Positions 1 to 10,636 of a DNA stretch of 64,000 nt are shown here, in pieces. The DNA is from Adiantum capillus-veneris. Lineage: Eukaryota > Streptophyta > Polypodiopsida > Polypodiales > Pteridaceae. Within the stretch, counting starts at the first letter, position 1. Each line of letters opens with the position of its first letter. Location: assembly GCA_014529385.2 (NCBI GenBank), contig CM043959.1, positions 3,967,045-4,031,044 on the forward strand, given 5' to 3'. The notes below the pieces were generated by a model. That model did not search any database and was not told where the DNA came from. It was given only the letters and a program-made list of their open reading frames with translations. A program made the translations under genes and the position numbers.

Positions 1-578
1 ACCTTGTGGCTCTCTTTGCTTTGATGAAACTTAGCTTTGACATGTAGTGAACCTTGTGGTTTTGTATGCCTCAATGAGACTTATCTTGGATAGGTGGTGG
101 ACCTTATATTAATTTTACATATGCAACTTAGACTATGGACCTTGTATCTCTCTATGCTACGATGGGAATTAGGTTGGACAAGTGGTGGACCTTGTGGCTC
201 TATACGTTTAAATGAAGCTTAAGGTTGAACAAGTGGTGGACCTTTCACCATTTCTCCATGCTTAGTTTATAATGTGGTTCTCTATGCTTCAATTGAGCTT
301 GGAAACAGGGTGGATCTTATGGCTCTATTCTTCAATGAAGTAAGTCTCTATGCTTAAATGGAGGAAGCTTAGCATGGACAAGTAGTGGACCTTGCAACAA
401 TTCTAAATGCATAGGTTGAATTGTGGACTTTGTGGCCCTCTATGCTTCAATGGAGATTAGGTTGGACAAGTGGTGGACCTTGTGGTTCTCTATGCTTCAT
501 TGAGTCTTAGCTTGGTCAAGTGGTGAACCTTACATCAATTTTCTATACTCAACTTAAATTGTGGAGCTTGTGGACCTC
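1..578. repeat. Satellite array, left block
   Basis: Tandem degenerate repeats built on the phrase GCTTGGACAAGTGGTGGACC followed by variants of TTGTGGCTCTCTATGCTTCA. The block is continuous with the array that resumes at 16860: the Gypsy-1 insertion splits it and duplicates ACCTC (574-578 and 16860-16864). Bases 1-290 are closely matched at about 18376-18620 and more distantly at about 17408-17640, showing higher-order organisation. No gene is seen here. Confidence 0.9.
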
Positions 579-1515
579 TGTTAGAAGCTGGACACACCCC
601 ATGGCATCTAACTATTTGGACGATTATTCTTTTTGTAATTATTCATTCATTGAGGAAAACTTGATTTTCACCTTGTAATTATTGGGACTTATAGAAGTTT
701 CCAGATTGTATCCCAGTTTTGATAGATAGATTGAGTAGATGGTTGATTTTTGGAACTTTAGGGTTTGAGAAATTGTAAGATATATATACCACTTTTTGAC
801 CTTAGTGAAAAAACCCTTTTGTCATTTTAAAAAACAAGTTTTGAAGTATGAGAGTGAGCGTACTGTGTACGAGAGAGAGAGTGTGAGCTTCATGTTGATG
901 CTACGTGTACTCCGTTGGTCGAAATCGAGTGCGGAGAAGTGCCGCGTGTTGCCCCCGACGAGAGCTACGCGCCGATACCTACATTGCGCGCGTACGATCC
1001 GGTTTTGCAAGCTCCTTCTACGAGCTTCATCGGGCGTTTGGGTGAGTATACATTGTCCGATTTTGCATTGCAGCATATCCACGCGTTCACATTGAGTAGA
1101 ACTACACATTGGAATTTTAGATTTCGGAAACGAAGACCTGCAGATTTTGGTCAGACATCCTATGTGTTTCTGCACCAGGTGTTTTGGGTCGGGATTTTGG
1201 TTCATAGACCTTAGGGAGAGAGACCTATTGGTATTAGTAGGGTCTCCTTCAAGTTCTATGGTGTTTCGAGATTGTTTGATGGATGTTCGGCTCTAGAAAG
1301 CGTTGTAGGAAGTTTCCTCTTATGCACTCTTGAAGGCTGTGACTTAGACAATTGGTAGAGACCTCTGTAGGAATTAGTTAGGAGTCGGTCGAGTGTAGGT
1401 TGACACCTTATGCTTGCTTCCACGCGCCTGCGGGTCGAGCTTCATCCTTAGCTAACATTACATGTTAGGTGAGTTCTCGATGTGCTGACGTCCGTCACGG
1501 CGTATCCGTCCAACA
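579..1515 (+). repeat. Gypsy-1 5' LTR
   Basis: 937-bp LTR starting TGTTAG and ending CCAACA, directly followed by the primer binding site. It is the partner of 15925-16859. ORFs inside it on either strand also occur in the other LTR and are not considered genes. Confidence 0.95.
780..790 (+). promoter_or_regulatory. Putative TATA box, Gypsy-1 5' LTR
   Basis: GATATATATACC about 200 bp into the LTR; the same motif is kept at about 16125-16135 in the 3' LTR despite drift around it. The position fits a U3/R promoter. Inferred from sequence only. Confidence 0.5.
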
Positions 1516-1516
1516 T

Positions 1517-1534
1517 TGGCGCCGCTGCCGGGGA
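1517..1534 (+). other. Gypsy-1 primer binding site (Asp tRNA)
   Basis: TGGCGCCGCTGCCGGGGA begins one base after the LTR. It is complementary to the 3' end of plant tRNA-Asp except at one position (C for T at base 9). Asp-tRNA priming is known from Athila-type plant gypsy elements. Confidence 0.85.
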
Positions 1535-2118
1535 CGAAAACCTTAGGTAGGTGAGCGAGACTAATCCTTGAGGATTGGGATTTTTGGCTTGCCAAGAGTC
1601 TCGCTTTACATTTAGATAGGATCAGAGGGTGGAGGACTCTCTAGGTATTAGAGGGAGTCTAGGAAGCGTGTGTCTGGCCTAGATCCTTCGACTTAGGTAG
1701 ATGAGGTAGACCTAGGTAGTTTTAGGTGGTAGTCGAGTTCTAGAGTAAGAGTCAGAGTGGTAGAAGTTATGAGAGGAGAGCTTGAGAGTCCGGAGAGGCC
1801 AAAAAGCAACCAAAAACACCATTATCACCATTTCACATGATAGGTAGGAGTAGAGTAAGTAGGACATCATGATTCAGGATCTAGAGCATTTCATGCATGT
1901 ACATTTGCTTGGTAAAGTCATTACAAGTTTGTAAAAGACGCAAAAGTGTGTTTGAAAGCCTAATTGAAGTCCAAAAGTTACTGTGAGTGTTTCTGATAGA
2001 TCTACAGAGCATCAGAGTTTTTTCGCTACATGCTCTACTCGAAGGGCAAAGGTAGTCAGGCTTCCTTTCCATCGATAAGGAGAATTCCTGTCAGAAAAAA
2101 ATTTAATTTTAAGCCAAG

Positions 2119-2142
2119 AGACATCCTACGCGTAGGATGTCT
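2119..2142. repeat. 24-bp perfect palindrome, copy 1
   Basis: AGACATCCTACG followed immediately by its reverse complement, centre CGCG, containing an ACGCGT core. First of four identical copies in the Gypsy-1 leader. Confidence 0.95.
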
Positions 2143-2561
2143 ACATGCTAATCTGGGAGGAATTTTGGGATTTTGAGTTGACCAGTGTGTTCAGAAGGTA
2201 GGGTTTACCGTAATTTCAACTGGAAAGTGGAAATTTGGCCATATCTTGACACGAAAAGGCCAGATAGATTGAAATTGCCAGACATCCTACCCAAATAGTG
2301 CCAAAACATTATTTTGAGACCAAAACCATAAGATGGCTGCATGAGCATGTCTTGCATGATATATTGAGTGACTGAAAGGGGTTTCACCTCATTTGGGTGA
2401 AAAAATTGGATTCAAAGCAGACTTTAGCACTTTTGATTGAAAAAGACAAGAACAACTGAAATTTGGGACTTTTGACATCCAAACCAAAATCTACGCATAC
2501 CACTGGGTTACTAACATCAAGGGGAAGCTGTGGGACAAGTCTGGGGTCAAACAGGCCAAAA

Positions 2562-2585
2562 AGACATCCTACGCGTAGGATGTCT
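2562..2585. repeat. 24-bp perfect palindrome, copy 2
   Basis: Identical to the copy at 2119. The bases flanking the copies differ apart from A-rich runs, so the conserved unit is the palindrome itself. Confidence 0.95.
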
Positions 2586-2686
2586 TCTGAGTCATTTTGG
2601 ACTCCAAACTAAATTTTAAATATACCAAAGTGATCAGCAACTCAAGGGGAGCTTGGGCTTTGAGTTTGAAGCCATTCTGATGAAAA

Positions 2687-2710
2687 AGACATCCTACGCG
2701 TAGGATGTCT
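2687..2710. repeat. 24-bp perfect palindrome, copy 3
   Basis: Identical to the copy at 2119; starts 125 bp after copy 2. Confidence 0.95.
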
Positions 2711-2962
2711 AATGCAAGAAATTGAAGCCAGACTTTGACTTTGAGCATAGTAAGGTGCTTTATAGCCTAAGGCAAGCCTCCTAGTCAATTTTGGTCCAAT
2801 TTGGAGTTGATTAGACTGATCAATATCAGCAACAGGTTGTCGGAATAGATTTCTGACTCATTGACCAGCTAATAGGTGTCCAAACAAAAAAGTAAAAGCA
2901 GCTATAAGCTCAGCACAACAAGGGAAAACAACAGTGCAAAAATCCAGGCAAAACACAGCAGG

Positions 2963-2986
2963 AGACATCCTACGCGTAGGATGTCT
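2963..2986. repeat. 24-bp perfect palindrome, copy 4
   Basis: Identical to the copy at 2119; about 410 bp upstream of the first gag-like ORF. Confidence 0.95.
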
Positions 2987-3396
2987 ATTGGGGCATACTG
3001 CAAAGAAAATTTGACCTGGCCTAGACAGTGAGATTCTATTTGGCTTAGGGGTTCCAGAACTTCTTTCAGAAGTGAATTTGGACCTTGTTTGCCCATTTGA
3101 CAAAGCAAAGACCGAATTCAGACTTTTTCACGTAAATTGACCAACATCTGAGGGTAGTACTGTTTCAGATTAGCAAACCTAATCCAGAACATCATCAGTG
3201 TATAAAATACAGTAGTGGTTGAGATTAACTCTCCAGTTATACCAATCATTACTAAGATAATCTCTAGCTGATAAATGCTTTGGTTCGATTTCCGAAATTA
3301 AAACGCTTGTGTACAGGTATATTCAACAACAAAGCAAGAAGTTGTGCAGAAACTGACCCTTTGCCAGGTGAGTGGTTGGATTTGTGATAAATTGCA

Positions 3397-3813
3397 TTGA
3401 TAAGTTTGATGAATTTAAGATCAGGAAGATACATTGTTAGAGACCAGAAGGTAACAGGTGACCAAGGTAGCTTAGTGTCCACCGAAGAGAGTGTAACTCA
3501 GGCAAGGCTAGATCCGCTAGCACCGATTATTGAGGAAGGTAGTGATACTGACACTTCGTTAGCCAAATCTATCTTCATGATGGGTAGTCAACAGCCAGGA
3601 GGTTTCACCTATGATGGACCTATGCGAGGAGGAAGCACCTCCCAAAATCCTTTGAATGATTCCAAGCTCACGGTGATCTTCTTAGAGGGAACAGACTCGA
3701 GAGGAGCCCTAGTCTATTCTGACTATCAAGGCTGCACGTGCATTTGTATCGAAGGGAGGCCAACTCAAAGATTGGAGATAATCCGAGTGTATGATGATGG
3801 AGATAGATTCTGA
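3397..3813 (+). pseudogene. gag: Gypsy-1 gag N-terminal segment a
   Basis: Open for 138 codons. It starts near NLRSGR, a motif common at the start of plant gypsy gag proteins, followed by an acidic, Ser/Thr-rich stretch. Ends at TGA 3811-3813, after which gag-like sequence resumes in another frame. The start is uncertain because the upstream bases are noncoding leader. Function is inferred from position before the gag core; no catalytic motif is expected. Confidence 0.55.
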
Positions 3814-3870
3814 GACAAAAAGGGGAACCACTATTTAATAGTTAGTAACCTTGACAGATATGGAGATAAC

Positions 3871-4428
3871 GTGGCAAAAGGGAAAATGGTTTCAAAAACT
3901 CAAGAATCGCCACCAAACATTGATCGACCCGGAACTATTTTTATGTATGATAAAAAAACAACCAGGGTTCCAACTTATAACGAGAACGTGGGAATCTACA
4001 AACATGAGAGTGAGGGTAAAGAACCATACGTAAACGACTTAAGCAAAGACAAGGTTCTTTACTTATTCTCTTATGAAACTGCTACGGGGAAGGGCATAGT
4101 TTTTGTTGATAGATACGGGCGAGAACACCAACGTATTCTCCCAGAGGAGGTAGAGAGAGCAACAGGTCCAGGAGCATCAGCATATGCCCCTGAGGAAGTG
4201 CCAAGAGCCACCTACACCCCAAGCAAGTCAACGAATCCTTTTTCAGCTGAGTATGACGCAACCTCACATTCCACCCGACTGCAAGCATTCAACAACCAAG
4301 ACCAACCAGCAAACCAGCCATCATTGCAGGCATGGCTTCGACAGAGTGCAACATTGGAACTATACCAAAACCGAGATGGTTATCAAGCCGCACGAGGGCT
4401 CAGGGATTTGCAAGAACCACCACTCTAG
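3871..4428 (+). pseudogene. gag: Gypsy-1 gag N-terminal segment b
   Basis: 185 codons, no recognised domain alone. The stretch around HESEG...GIVFVDRYG (about 4006-4120) is matched by HESEG...SIVFDKYG in the minus-strand Gypsy-B remnant near 57.7-57.8 kb, so it is a conserved part of this family's gag polyprotein. Proline- and glutamine-rich toward the end. Separated from the gag core by stops at 4426-4428 and near 4504. Confidence 0.6.
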
Positions 4429-4524
4429 TCAAGGTATCAGGCAGAGCGTAAGCCAAAGACTCAAGGGTCGACAGAGCCTGGAGGACCACCCATAGAACGA
4501 GTTTGAAGAGAAGAACCACCTCTA

Positions 4525-5358
4525 GTGAGAACCGTTAGAAATTATGGCTTAGGAGCACCATTGGGAGAGGAACCAACCTATTACAGAAGGCGTGAGGAGG
4601 TATACCGACTAGGACGGGGGGATCCAATGATGAGGTTTGTAGACCATCGAAGAATTAGACCCTCTCAAGTGCAAAAATGGGTAAACAAGAAATACACAGG
4701 AAGCAGAGACCCAAGAGATCATGTAGCAGCCTTTGTACGTGTAATTAGAGTTGAAGAGGTGTTAGATTTTCCTACCCAATTTGCAGGGTTTGGACTAAGC
4801 CTAGAGGATGATGCTGCCACTTGGTTTGACTCTGTAGAGCGTAGAGATTTTGAGTCGATGGAGGAATTGTTTGACGAGTTTATCGAGGAATTCTCTCAAA
4901 GGGGAATAGCTCATAATACCGTCTCACAGATCCATAAATTCAAACAGAAAGATGGAGAATCTGTACGAAAGGCAGCCCTAAGACAAAAAAGATATGTTAA
5001 GTTCTGTCCTGTTGAAGAACTGCCAACTCAATCCAGACTTATGCTGATATTCATCCAAGGAATAAGGAATGCAGATCTCCAGAAAGACTTACACATGAAG
5101 AGGAGCACGACGTTGAATGAGTTGACCAAGGAGGCTCTGTACCTTGTGGAAAATTGTGCGGTCTACAAAGAAGGGGAGTTCAAGGACCTTGATGACGATT
5201 CGTCTTCACAGCAAAGTGGAAGCAAGTCTTCTAAGACAACACCGAAAGGAGAAGTAGCGGTAAACCAGGAGCAGCTCGTAGATGAAGTGCTAAAAAAGAT
5301 CAACTTGTACGCCAAACCCCAGGCTAAACAGCCCAAGTGGTGTGCTGAAAAAAAATGA
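4525..5358 (+). CDS. gag: Gypsy-1 gag core (capsid domain)
   Basis: 277 codons carrying the retrotransposon gag (capsid-like) domain: a WVNKKY...DPRDHVAAF start at about residue 51, then F-PTQFAGFGLSLEDDAATWF, then helices with the typical LP-QSRLMLIFIQGI and LNELTKEALYLVENC pattern to about residue 211. Capsid assembles the cytoplasmic virus-like particle that carries element RNA. The C-terminal ~60 residues are polar, Ser/Lys-rich. Ends at TGA 5356-5358. Same family as the gag core on the minus strand at 56.5-56.96 kb, which lacks about 29 residues in the middle. Confidence 0.85.
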   Translation: MRTVRNYGLGAPLGEEPTYYRRREEVYRLGRGDPMMRFVDHRRIRPSQVQKWVNKKYTGSRDPRDHVAAFVRVIRVEEVLDFPTQFAGFGLSLEDDAATWFDSVERRDFESMEELFDEFIEEFSQRGIAHNTVSQIHKFKQKDGESVRKAALRQKRYVKFCPVEELPTQSRLMLIFIQGIRNADLQKDLHMKRSTTLNELTKEALYLVENCAVYKEGEFKDLDDDSSSQQSGSKSSKTTPKGEVAVNQEQLVDEVLKKINLYAKPQAKQPKWCAEKK

Positions 5359-5400
5359 ACAAACCATGGGACCGAGGAATGTTATTATAACAAGGGATAT

Positions 5401-6401
5401 GTGAGAGAGGAACCTTACGCTCCCCAAGCTCCAGTAGCTTCCCCTCAAGTTCCACCGATACCTAGATATCAAGCAGGAAACTTACCAGGACCTGTAGGTG
5501 TAGAAAGACCACAACCGGTGTTGGGGCAACAACCACCCCTACCAGGATTATGTTCAGTTGGTATAAGATACACACCAACAGTAACTGAATCAGAGGATAA
5601 GGATTTGGTGCCTATGCATGTATATTATGAAGATCCCAATGGATATGCGGCAAACCCTGTCTATTATCCATCGGAAGAACCCTCGACACCAGAACCATGG
5701 AGCATGATAGGAAATACAGGACCACCAATTGCTACACAGGAAGCAGGAGAAGGAAGATATAGCTTAGATGAACGAATATTGTTGTTCATATCAATGGAGG
5801 CATGGGCGGACAGAGACATGCTTACCAACAAAGAGGAGCTCAAGGAGCACCTCAACAACCCAAGGGACCCTATTACAAGTGTGGTGGAGACCATTGGCTG
5901 AGAGACTGTCCTCATGATGAAATCATTAGAGTCAATGCATTTTGCCCAGAATGTGGAATTACTCATGATTTGATTCCCGATTGCCCTAAAAACCCAAGCA
6001 AAGGAGCAAAAACCACCTTGAACATGTTAGAAACAGTACCTTCCAATGGAGGATCGGAAAATGAAACAATCATACCTATTCAGACGGTAACACGAGCCCA
6101 AGCTCAGAGAAGGACGAATGAACCCATAGTTGAAGAACCAAAAACCGATGCCCAAAGTTCAGAAACGAAAAATCAGAGAAGCACTTGGAAAGCTAGAAAG
6201 ACACGTAGGAAAGCTAGGACAGAACGAGAGCAAACAGCCCTATCCGAGGAGTTGAAACATATAAAGGACAGATTGGAGCGGTTAGAGGATCTAGCTAGCT
6301 TAAGTTCACACACCACAGCAGCCATAGCACCCAAGGAAATAGCAGAGCCCAAAAGTGCAGGATCAGGAGGATTTGTACTGGCAGACAAGGTAAATGAGTA
6401 G
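5401..6401 (+). pseudogene. gag: Gypsy-1 gag C-terminal part with damaged zinc knuckles
   Basis: Two overlapping frames (5401-5901, then 5802-6401) together cover a proline-rich linker and a nucleocapsid-like segment. The first knuckle reads YYKCGGDHWLRDC, where a CCHC box would have Cys at the first position; a single base change (TGT to TAT) explains it. A second candidate, CPECGITHDLIPDC, follows. After that comes a basic/acidic coiled region (TWKARKTRRKARTEREQ..., ELKHIKDRLERLEDL). The matching TRVQAQ...SWKARKARMKAR segment occurs in Gypsy-B at 55.45-55.77 kb. A frameshift lies between the two halves near 5.85 kb. Confidence 0.7.
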
Positions 6402-7008
6402 TTGGATGCGCTTCTAAAAGCTTATGAAGCTCGACTTAAAAATAACCAAATCCAGGAGCAAAGGTGGATGACTTATCTATATGCAGAAATAGAAAAACAG
6501 AGGTTGGATATGTGTAAAAAGATGATCGAGACGGCTCAATCATTGATGGAAGACCCGCTGGGTAAACCTGCAAATTGGCACGAGGCACCAACTCCAACCC
6601 CTATCCAACCAACTTTAGAGAAACATGTGGAAACAAAGAAAAGACTCACTAATGCCTAAGTCCAGAGGAGAGCCTATCATAGTGCCAAATACCACAGATG
6701 GGACAAGTGACGGGTTCCAGCCTAAAATATTGGCAAAAATGGGTAAGGACTGTAATGGTCTAGATGATCTGTGGAAGCAAATCCATGAGGCCAACGAGGC
6801 TAATAGGATGAGTAACCACATGAATAGCACGAGAAAAGAAAAGAATGTGATCTTACCTCCTATTGAAGAATTTGAGGCAAGGTCGCAAATGAACTTTGAG
6901 ATACATTCACAAGGGGGAGACCAAGGATCAATTAGTTCGGGGCACAGCCAACCAGACTCGCTGAGAACTTTACCCTCTTACCTAGGAGAGTACGAAGCCA
7001 AGTCGTAA
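6402..7008 (+). pseudogene. Gypsy-1 gag-protease linker
   Basis: Two short frames (6402-6659 and 6625-7008) continue the charged coiled region (IQEQRWMTYLYAEIEKQRLDM) into a polar linker ending in LPSYLGEYEAKS just before the protease region. No recognised domain. The overlap of the two frames implies an indel near 6.63 kb. The equivalent linker is found, also broken, in Gypsy-B near 55 kb. Confidence 0.55.
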
Positions 7009-8454
7009 GTGAGAGAAATCCCATCTCAAAGACTTTCTTCTAACAAGGTGATGGATTCGCAAGGATTGATTGAGTTGTTGTCCACCCCAGTGGCATGCAC
7101 AATCACATTAGTAGAACTCCTAAGGTTAAGGCCAAACATGTGGACCACAGTAGGAAAATTCCTAGAGAAATTTGGAGTGAAAGACCCCACCTTGAAGCTA
7201 CAAGAAGGGATCAGAGAATTGGACAGGCCTCAACTAAACACTAGGCCAGTACCATTGCATAAGGTTGGAGAATATTGCAAGGGAGAAGATGGAAACACCA
7301 CGCTATCGATAGAATTCCAAGGAGTAGTTTCCAAAGCTATTCTTGACACTGGAGCGGGAGTTGCTATCGCCACCAAGGAAATCTGGAAAAAATGGGAAAA
7401 ACCAGCTTTGAGGGCTACTAGGATGAAACTGCAATTGGCAGATGGGTTCATGGAGAAGCCACTAGGACTCTTAGAAAAAGTGATTGTCACCTCGTGCGGA
7501 ATCGAGTACGAGCATACATTTGCAATAGTCGATTTCGACAAAAAGAACAATTATGAGATCATCTTGGGACGACCATTCATGCGACAATTGAAGATGGTCC
7601 AAGATTGGGGTTATGACCTCATATACCTCAGACATGGAGAGACAACAACTAAAATACACCTGAAAGACCATAGTTACAAAGATGTGAACCAAACACCTGT
7701 GGAAGAGTTTGATTCGGCTACAGTAGCAGGATCAAAACTACCAGCATGGTTAGGACAACCAAAAGAGCTATGGATGTGCGGAGCTTCACATTGTGGAAGC
7801 TTAAGAAGAGAGGAATGCGTCTTAGAAAGAGCAATTGAGGACAAGGAGTATATTCCGGAACCTTTCCCTGAAGATGCCTTGGAACCTCTAGAATGGGAAC
7901 ACATACTAGCAACATTGGATATCTGTACCATTACCGACAGTCCAACAACAAAATTTTGCGATAAGGATGGCTATGACATGTTACCCTATTACATGGTAAG
8001 CGTTATACCAGAAAAAGAGACGGTAGAACCACCAGAACAAGAAGAGTTTTACAACTCCTCTGAACATTTGGAAGTAAATGATGATGTAGATAATGAGTGT
8101 TCAGACACCTCAAGTGAGTGTGGAAATGAAACCGAGAATATCAAGTTTTATGATTTTGCTAATCAACACCCTAGACGCCAAGAACGCTATAGGAGGAAAC
8201 GAGCAAGAAACAAAGCGAGAGAAAACCTGATGCCCAGGATAAAATATAAAACTCACTATTTGATGTTTGTAAAAGCAGAGGATTGTGTAAAAGATCAAAT
8301 ATCAGGAAGATTCTCAAAAAATCAAAAAGAAAGAACGCGAGAGGAAATAAAACAGGTACGGAAAGATAAAACCGAAACAAAATCACAAAAATCTCAAAAA
8401 TCAAAAAAAGAAATGACAAAAGACCAAGAGTGGACCAAACTGGAGCGTAAATAA
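7009..8454 (+). CDS. Gypsy-1 retropepsin (first) and acidic/basic linker
   Basis: 481 codons. Aspartic protease active site ILDTGAGVAIATKEIW (DTGA at 7345-7356), with the flap region and the closing IILGRPFMRQLKM. Retropepsin is active as a homodimer and processes the gag-pol polyprotein. Upstream TPVACTITLVELLRLRPNMW and ...LNTRPVPLHKVGEYC are shared with Gypsy-B. The C-terminal half is acidic and then very Lys/Arg-rich and has no known domain; it leads to RT after a stop at 8452-8454. Confidence 0.85.
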   Translation: MREIPSQRLSSNKVMDSQGLIELLSTPVACTITLVELLRLRPNMWTTVGKFLEKFGVKDPTLKLQEGIRELDRPQLNTRPVPLHKVGEYCKGEDGNTTLSIEFQGVVSKAILDTGAGVAIATKEIWKKWEKPALRATRMKLQLADGFMEKPLGLLEKVIVTSCGIEYEHTFAIVDFDKKNNYEIILGRPFMRQLKMVQDWGYDLIYLRHGETTTKIHLKDHSYKDVNQTPVEEFDSATVAGSKLPAWLGQPKELWMCGASHCGSLRREECVLERAIEDKEYIPEPFPEDALEPLEWEHILATLDICTITDSPTTKFCDKDGYDMLPYYMVSVIPEKETVEPPEQEEFYNSSEHLEVNDDVDNECSDTSSECGNETENIKFYDFANQHPRRQERYRRKRARNKARENLMPRIKYKTHYLMFVKAEDCVKDQISGRFSKNQKERTREEIKQVRKDKTETKSQKSQKSKKEMTKDQEWTKLERK

Positions 8455-8478
8455 AAATACCAAGAACTGAAACGGTCT

Positions 8479-9449
8479 TTGAGAGAGATATGGACTACTG
8501 AAGAAGATAGTGATGGTAAAGGGGAGTCAGAAAAGGGGAACATGAATATACCATCACACTATAGGAAATTTACTATCCAGGACAGAAAAATCATCATGAC
8601 ACCACCAGTTAGGGAAAGAAATAACCAAGAATCTTACGATGGGCTTGAAAATGCAAAAAAGATAGACCTCGCAGAACCATGTGAAAAGCTTCAGCCGGTC
8701 TATATAGCTAACGATTTAGAGCCTGAGGAGGAAGAACAGCTAACACAACTTCTCAAGAAGTATAAAGATGTATTCGCTTGGTCCTATAAAGACCTCAAAG
8801 GAGTTGATCCATTGATATGCCAACATACAATTCCTTTGAAATCGGATGCAAAACCTAGCAAACAACGTCCTTATACATATAATGACACATTTGCTAAACG
8901 AATCAAAGAAGAGATTGATAAACTGATGGAAGCTGAATTCATCTATGAGATTGAACATACAGATTGGGTATCACCCATTGTGGTAGTTCCCAAAAAGAAT
9001 GGGAAACTGCGAGTGTGTGTAAACTTCAAGAAGGTGAATGCAGTAACCATAAGGGATAATTATCCCTTGCCAATCATAGAACATGTACTTGAGCGAGTGG
9101 CCGGAAAACGGGCTTATTCCTTTCTGGATGGGTTTTCAGGATACAACCAACTGGCAATAGCAGGGAGGATCAACACAAAACAGCGTTTTCCATAGAATGG
9201 GGGATTTATGCGTATCGAGTTATGCCATTTGGCTTAACTAATGCACCAGCCACTTTCCAAAGGTTAATGACTCACGCATTCAAGGAATACCTAAGAATAT
9301 TCTTAGAAATTTACATGGATGACCTGTGTGTACACTCTCTTCTACGAGAGGAACATATTGACCATTTGCAAAAGGTCTTTGAAAAGTGCAGGACATATCG
9401 AATTTGTCTTAACCTGGAAAAGTGTGTATTTATGGTTAAGCAAGGATGA
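8479..9449 (+). pseudogene. Gypsy-1 reverse transcriptase, frameshifted
   Basis: RT fingers and palm are clear: W-S-Y-K-D-L-K-G-V-D, VSPIVVVPKKNGKLRVCVNFKK, YPLPIIEHVLERVAG, FLDGFSGYNQLAI in 8479-9195; then MPFGLTNAPATFQRLM and the catalytic YMDD (9312-9323) in 9222-9449. About one base is missing near 9163, which breaks the frame before the stop at 9193-9195. A further in-frame TGA at 9447-9449 looks like a CGA-to-TGA transition. RT copies element RNA into cDNA in the particle; this copy cannot make intact enzyme. Confidence 0.9.
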
Positions 9450-10230
9450 ATCTTAGTACACATTGTCTCAAGAAATGGCATAACCACAGACCTAGACAAA
9501 GTCAAAGTCATTATAGACTTACCCAGGCCTACTAATGCGACACAAGTGCAATCCTTCATGGGACACTGCGGATATTATCGAAGATTCATATACATGTATG
9601 CGGTTATTGCACAACCTTTGTATCGTTTGCTAGTCAATTTTGAGTGGACCGAGGAGTGTGAGACTTCATTCCAAAAGCTGAAGGAAAACCTTATATCAGC
9701 ACCTGTACTAAAGGCACCAGATTGGGAAAAGATATTCCATGTGCACATTGATGCTTCAGCATATGCCATTGGAAGTATTCTAGCTCAACCTGGAGATGGA
9801 ACAATGGATTTTCCGGTTTGCTATGCGAGCCGATAGTTAAACAGTGCAGAAAAGAACTACACAACCACCGAGCGGGAAGGGTTAGGAATGATTTATGCTG
9901 TAAAGAAATTCCAACATTATTTGCTTGAAAACAAATTTGTGTTCTTCACAGATCATCAAGCTCTTTTGTACCTGGTAAATAAACCTTGCAATACAGGGAG
10001 AATCGTACGCTGGTTTATTATATTGCTAGAATTCGACTTCACATTGGTGGTTAAAAAGGCTAAATCCATCTACGAGCGGATCATCTTTCAAGGATACACA
10101 ACGGGGAAGCTCCTGAAGGAGTCGATGATGACATACCAGATGCTTATTTGTTCAACATTGAAATGGTACCCAAATGGTCTCAGGAAATAGTTAGCATTCT
10201 TTCCTTCGGAAGTGGGTTTGATAATACGGA
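9450..10230 (+). pseudogene. Gypsy-1 RT connection and RNase H, broken
   Basis: The RT thumb/connection (DLPRPTNATQVQSFMGHCGYYRRFI) and RNase H (VHIDASAYAIGSILAQ, NSAEKNYTTTEREGLGMIYAVKKFQHYLL, FFTDHQALLYLV) are read in 9546-9836 and 9888-10190. An in-frame TAG at 9834-9836 separates them, and a frame change after about 10080 moves the reading into an overlapping frame. RNase H removes RNA from RNA-DNA hybrids during cDNA synthesis. Confidence 0.85.
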
Positions 10231-10432
10231 ATGCAGATCCAAACACCAAACAATTCGACAAACAAAAAACTTCTAGTTGATAGCAGGACGGTTGTATCAT
10301 CTTGGATCGGACCTAATCCTACGATTATGTATAAATCCGGAAGAGTTCGAGTGCTACCTGGAAGAAGCACATGTTTAGGGTTGTGCATTTCATTGTTCAA
10401 TAGTGAAGACACACTAGAGACTGAAACAATTA

Positions 10433-10636
10433 GTGGTTTATTGGCCAACTATGTATGCGGACACACATTCTTATGTTACCAATTGTAGTATATGTAGTGC
10501 CAAACGACTAGTGGATCATACAACTTTGTTTCAGGTAAACATAGCACCTGCATGGAGTCAATATATCATTGACTTCTTGACCACCAAGACGTTCCCTGAG
10601 AGCACGGAAAAAAGCTATAGAGCTGGAAGCTCGTGA
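10433..10636 (+). pseudogene. Gypsy-1 extra zinc-finger-like segment before integrase
   Basis: Reads YWPTMYADTHSYVTNCSICSAKRL, resembling the second half of an integrase H2C2 finger (W-P-M-D--V--C--C). It lies about 300 bp upstream of the true H2C2 domain, followed by APAWSQYIIDFLTTK. Surrounding sequence 10231-10433 shows no domain. It may be a duplicated integrase fragment or a family-specific spacer. Confidence 0.5.

Larger units (their letters stand above)
1536..3396 (+). other. Gypsy-1 5' leader, noncoding, with palindromes
   Basis: About 1.9 kb between the PBS and the first gag-like ORF. No convincing coding region is seen. It contains four copies of a perfect 24-bp palindrome plus a half-copy at 2279-2291 (AGACATCCTACCC). 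Short ORFs on either strand show no family resemblance. Confidence 0.75.

Noticed and set aside
822-1205. Minus-strand 127-codon ORF in the Gypsy-1 LTR, also present at 16168-16455
   Set aside because: Lies wholly inside LTR sequence, differs in length between the two LTRs, and shows no domain.
2119-2986. Regular palindromes considered as a CRISPR-like array
   Set aside because: Plant nuclear retrotransposon context, irregular spacing of 125-443 bp, and perfect palindromes inside an element leader; no cas genes.
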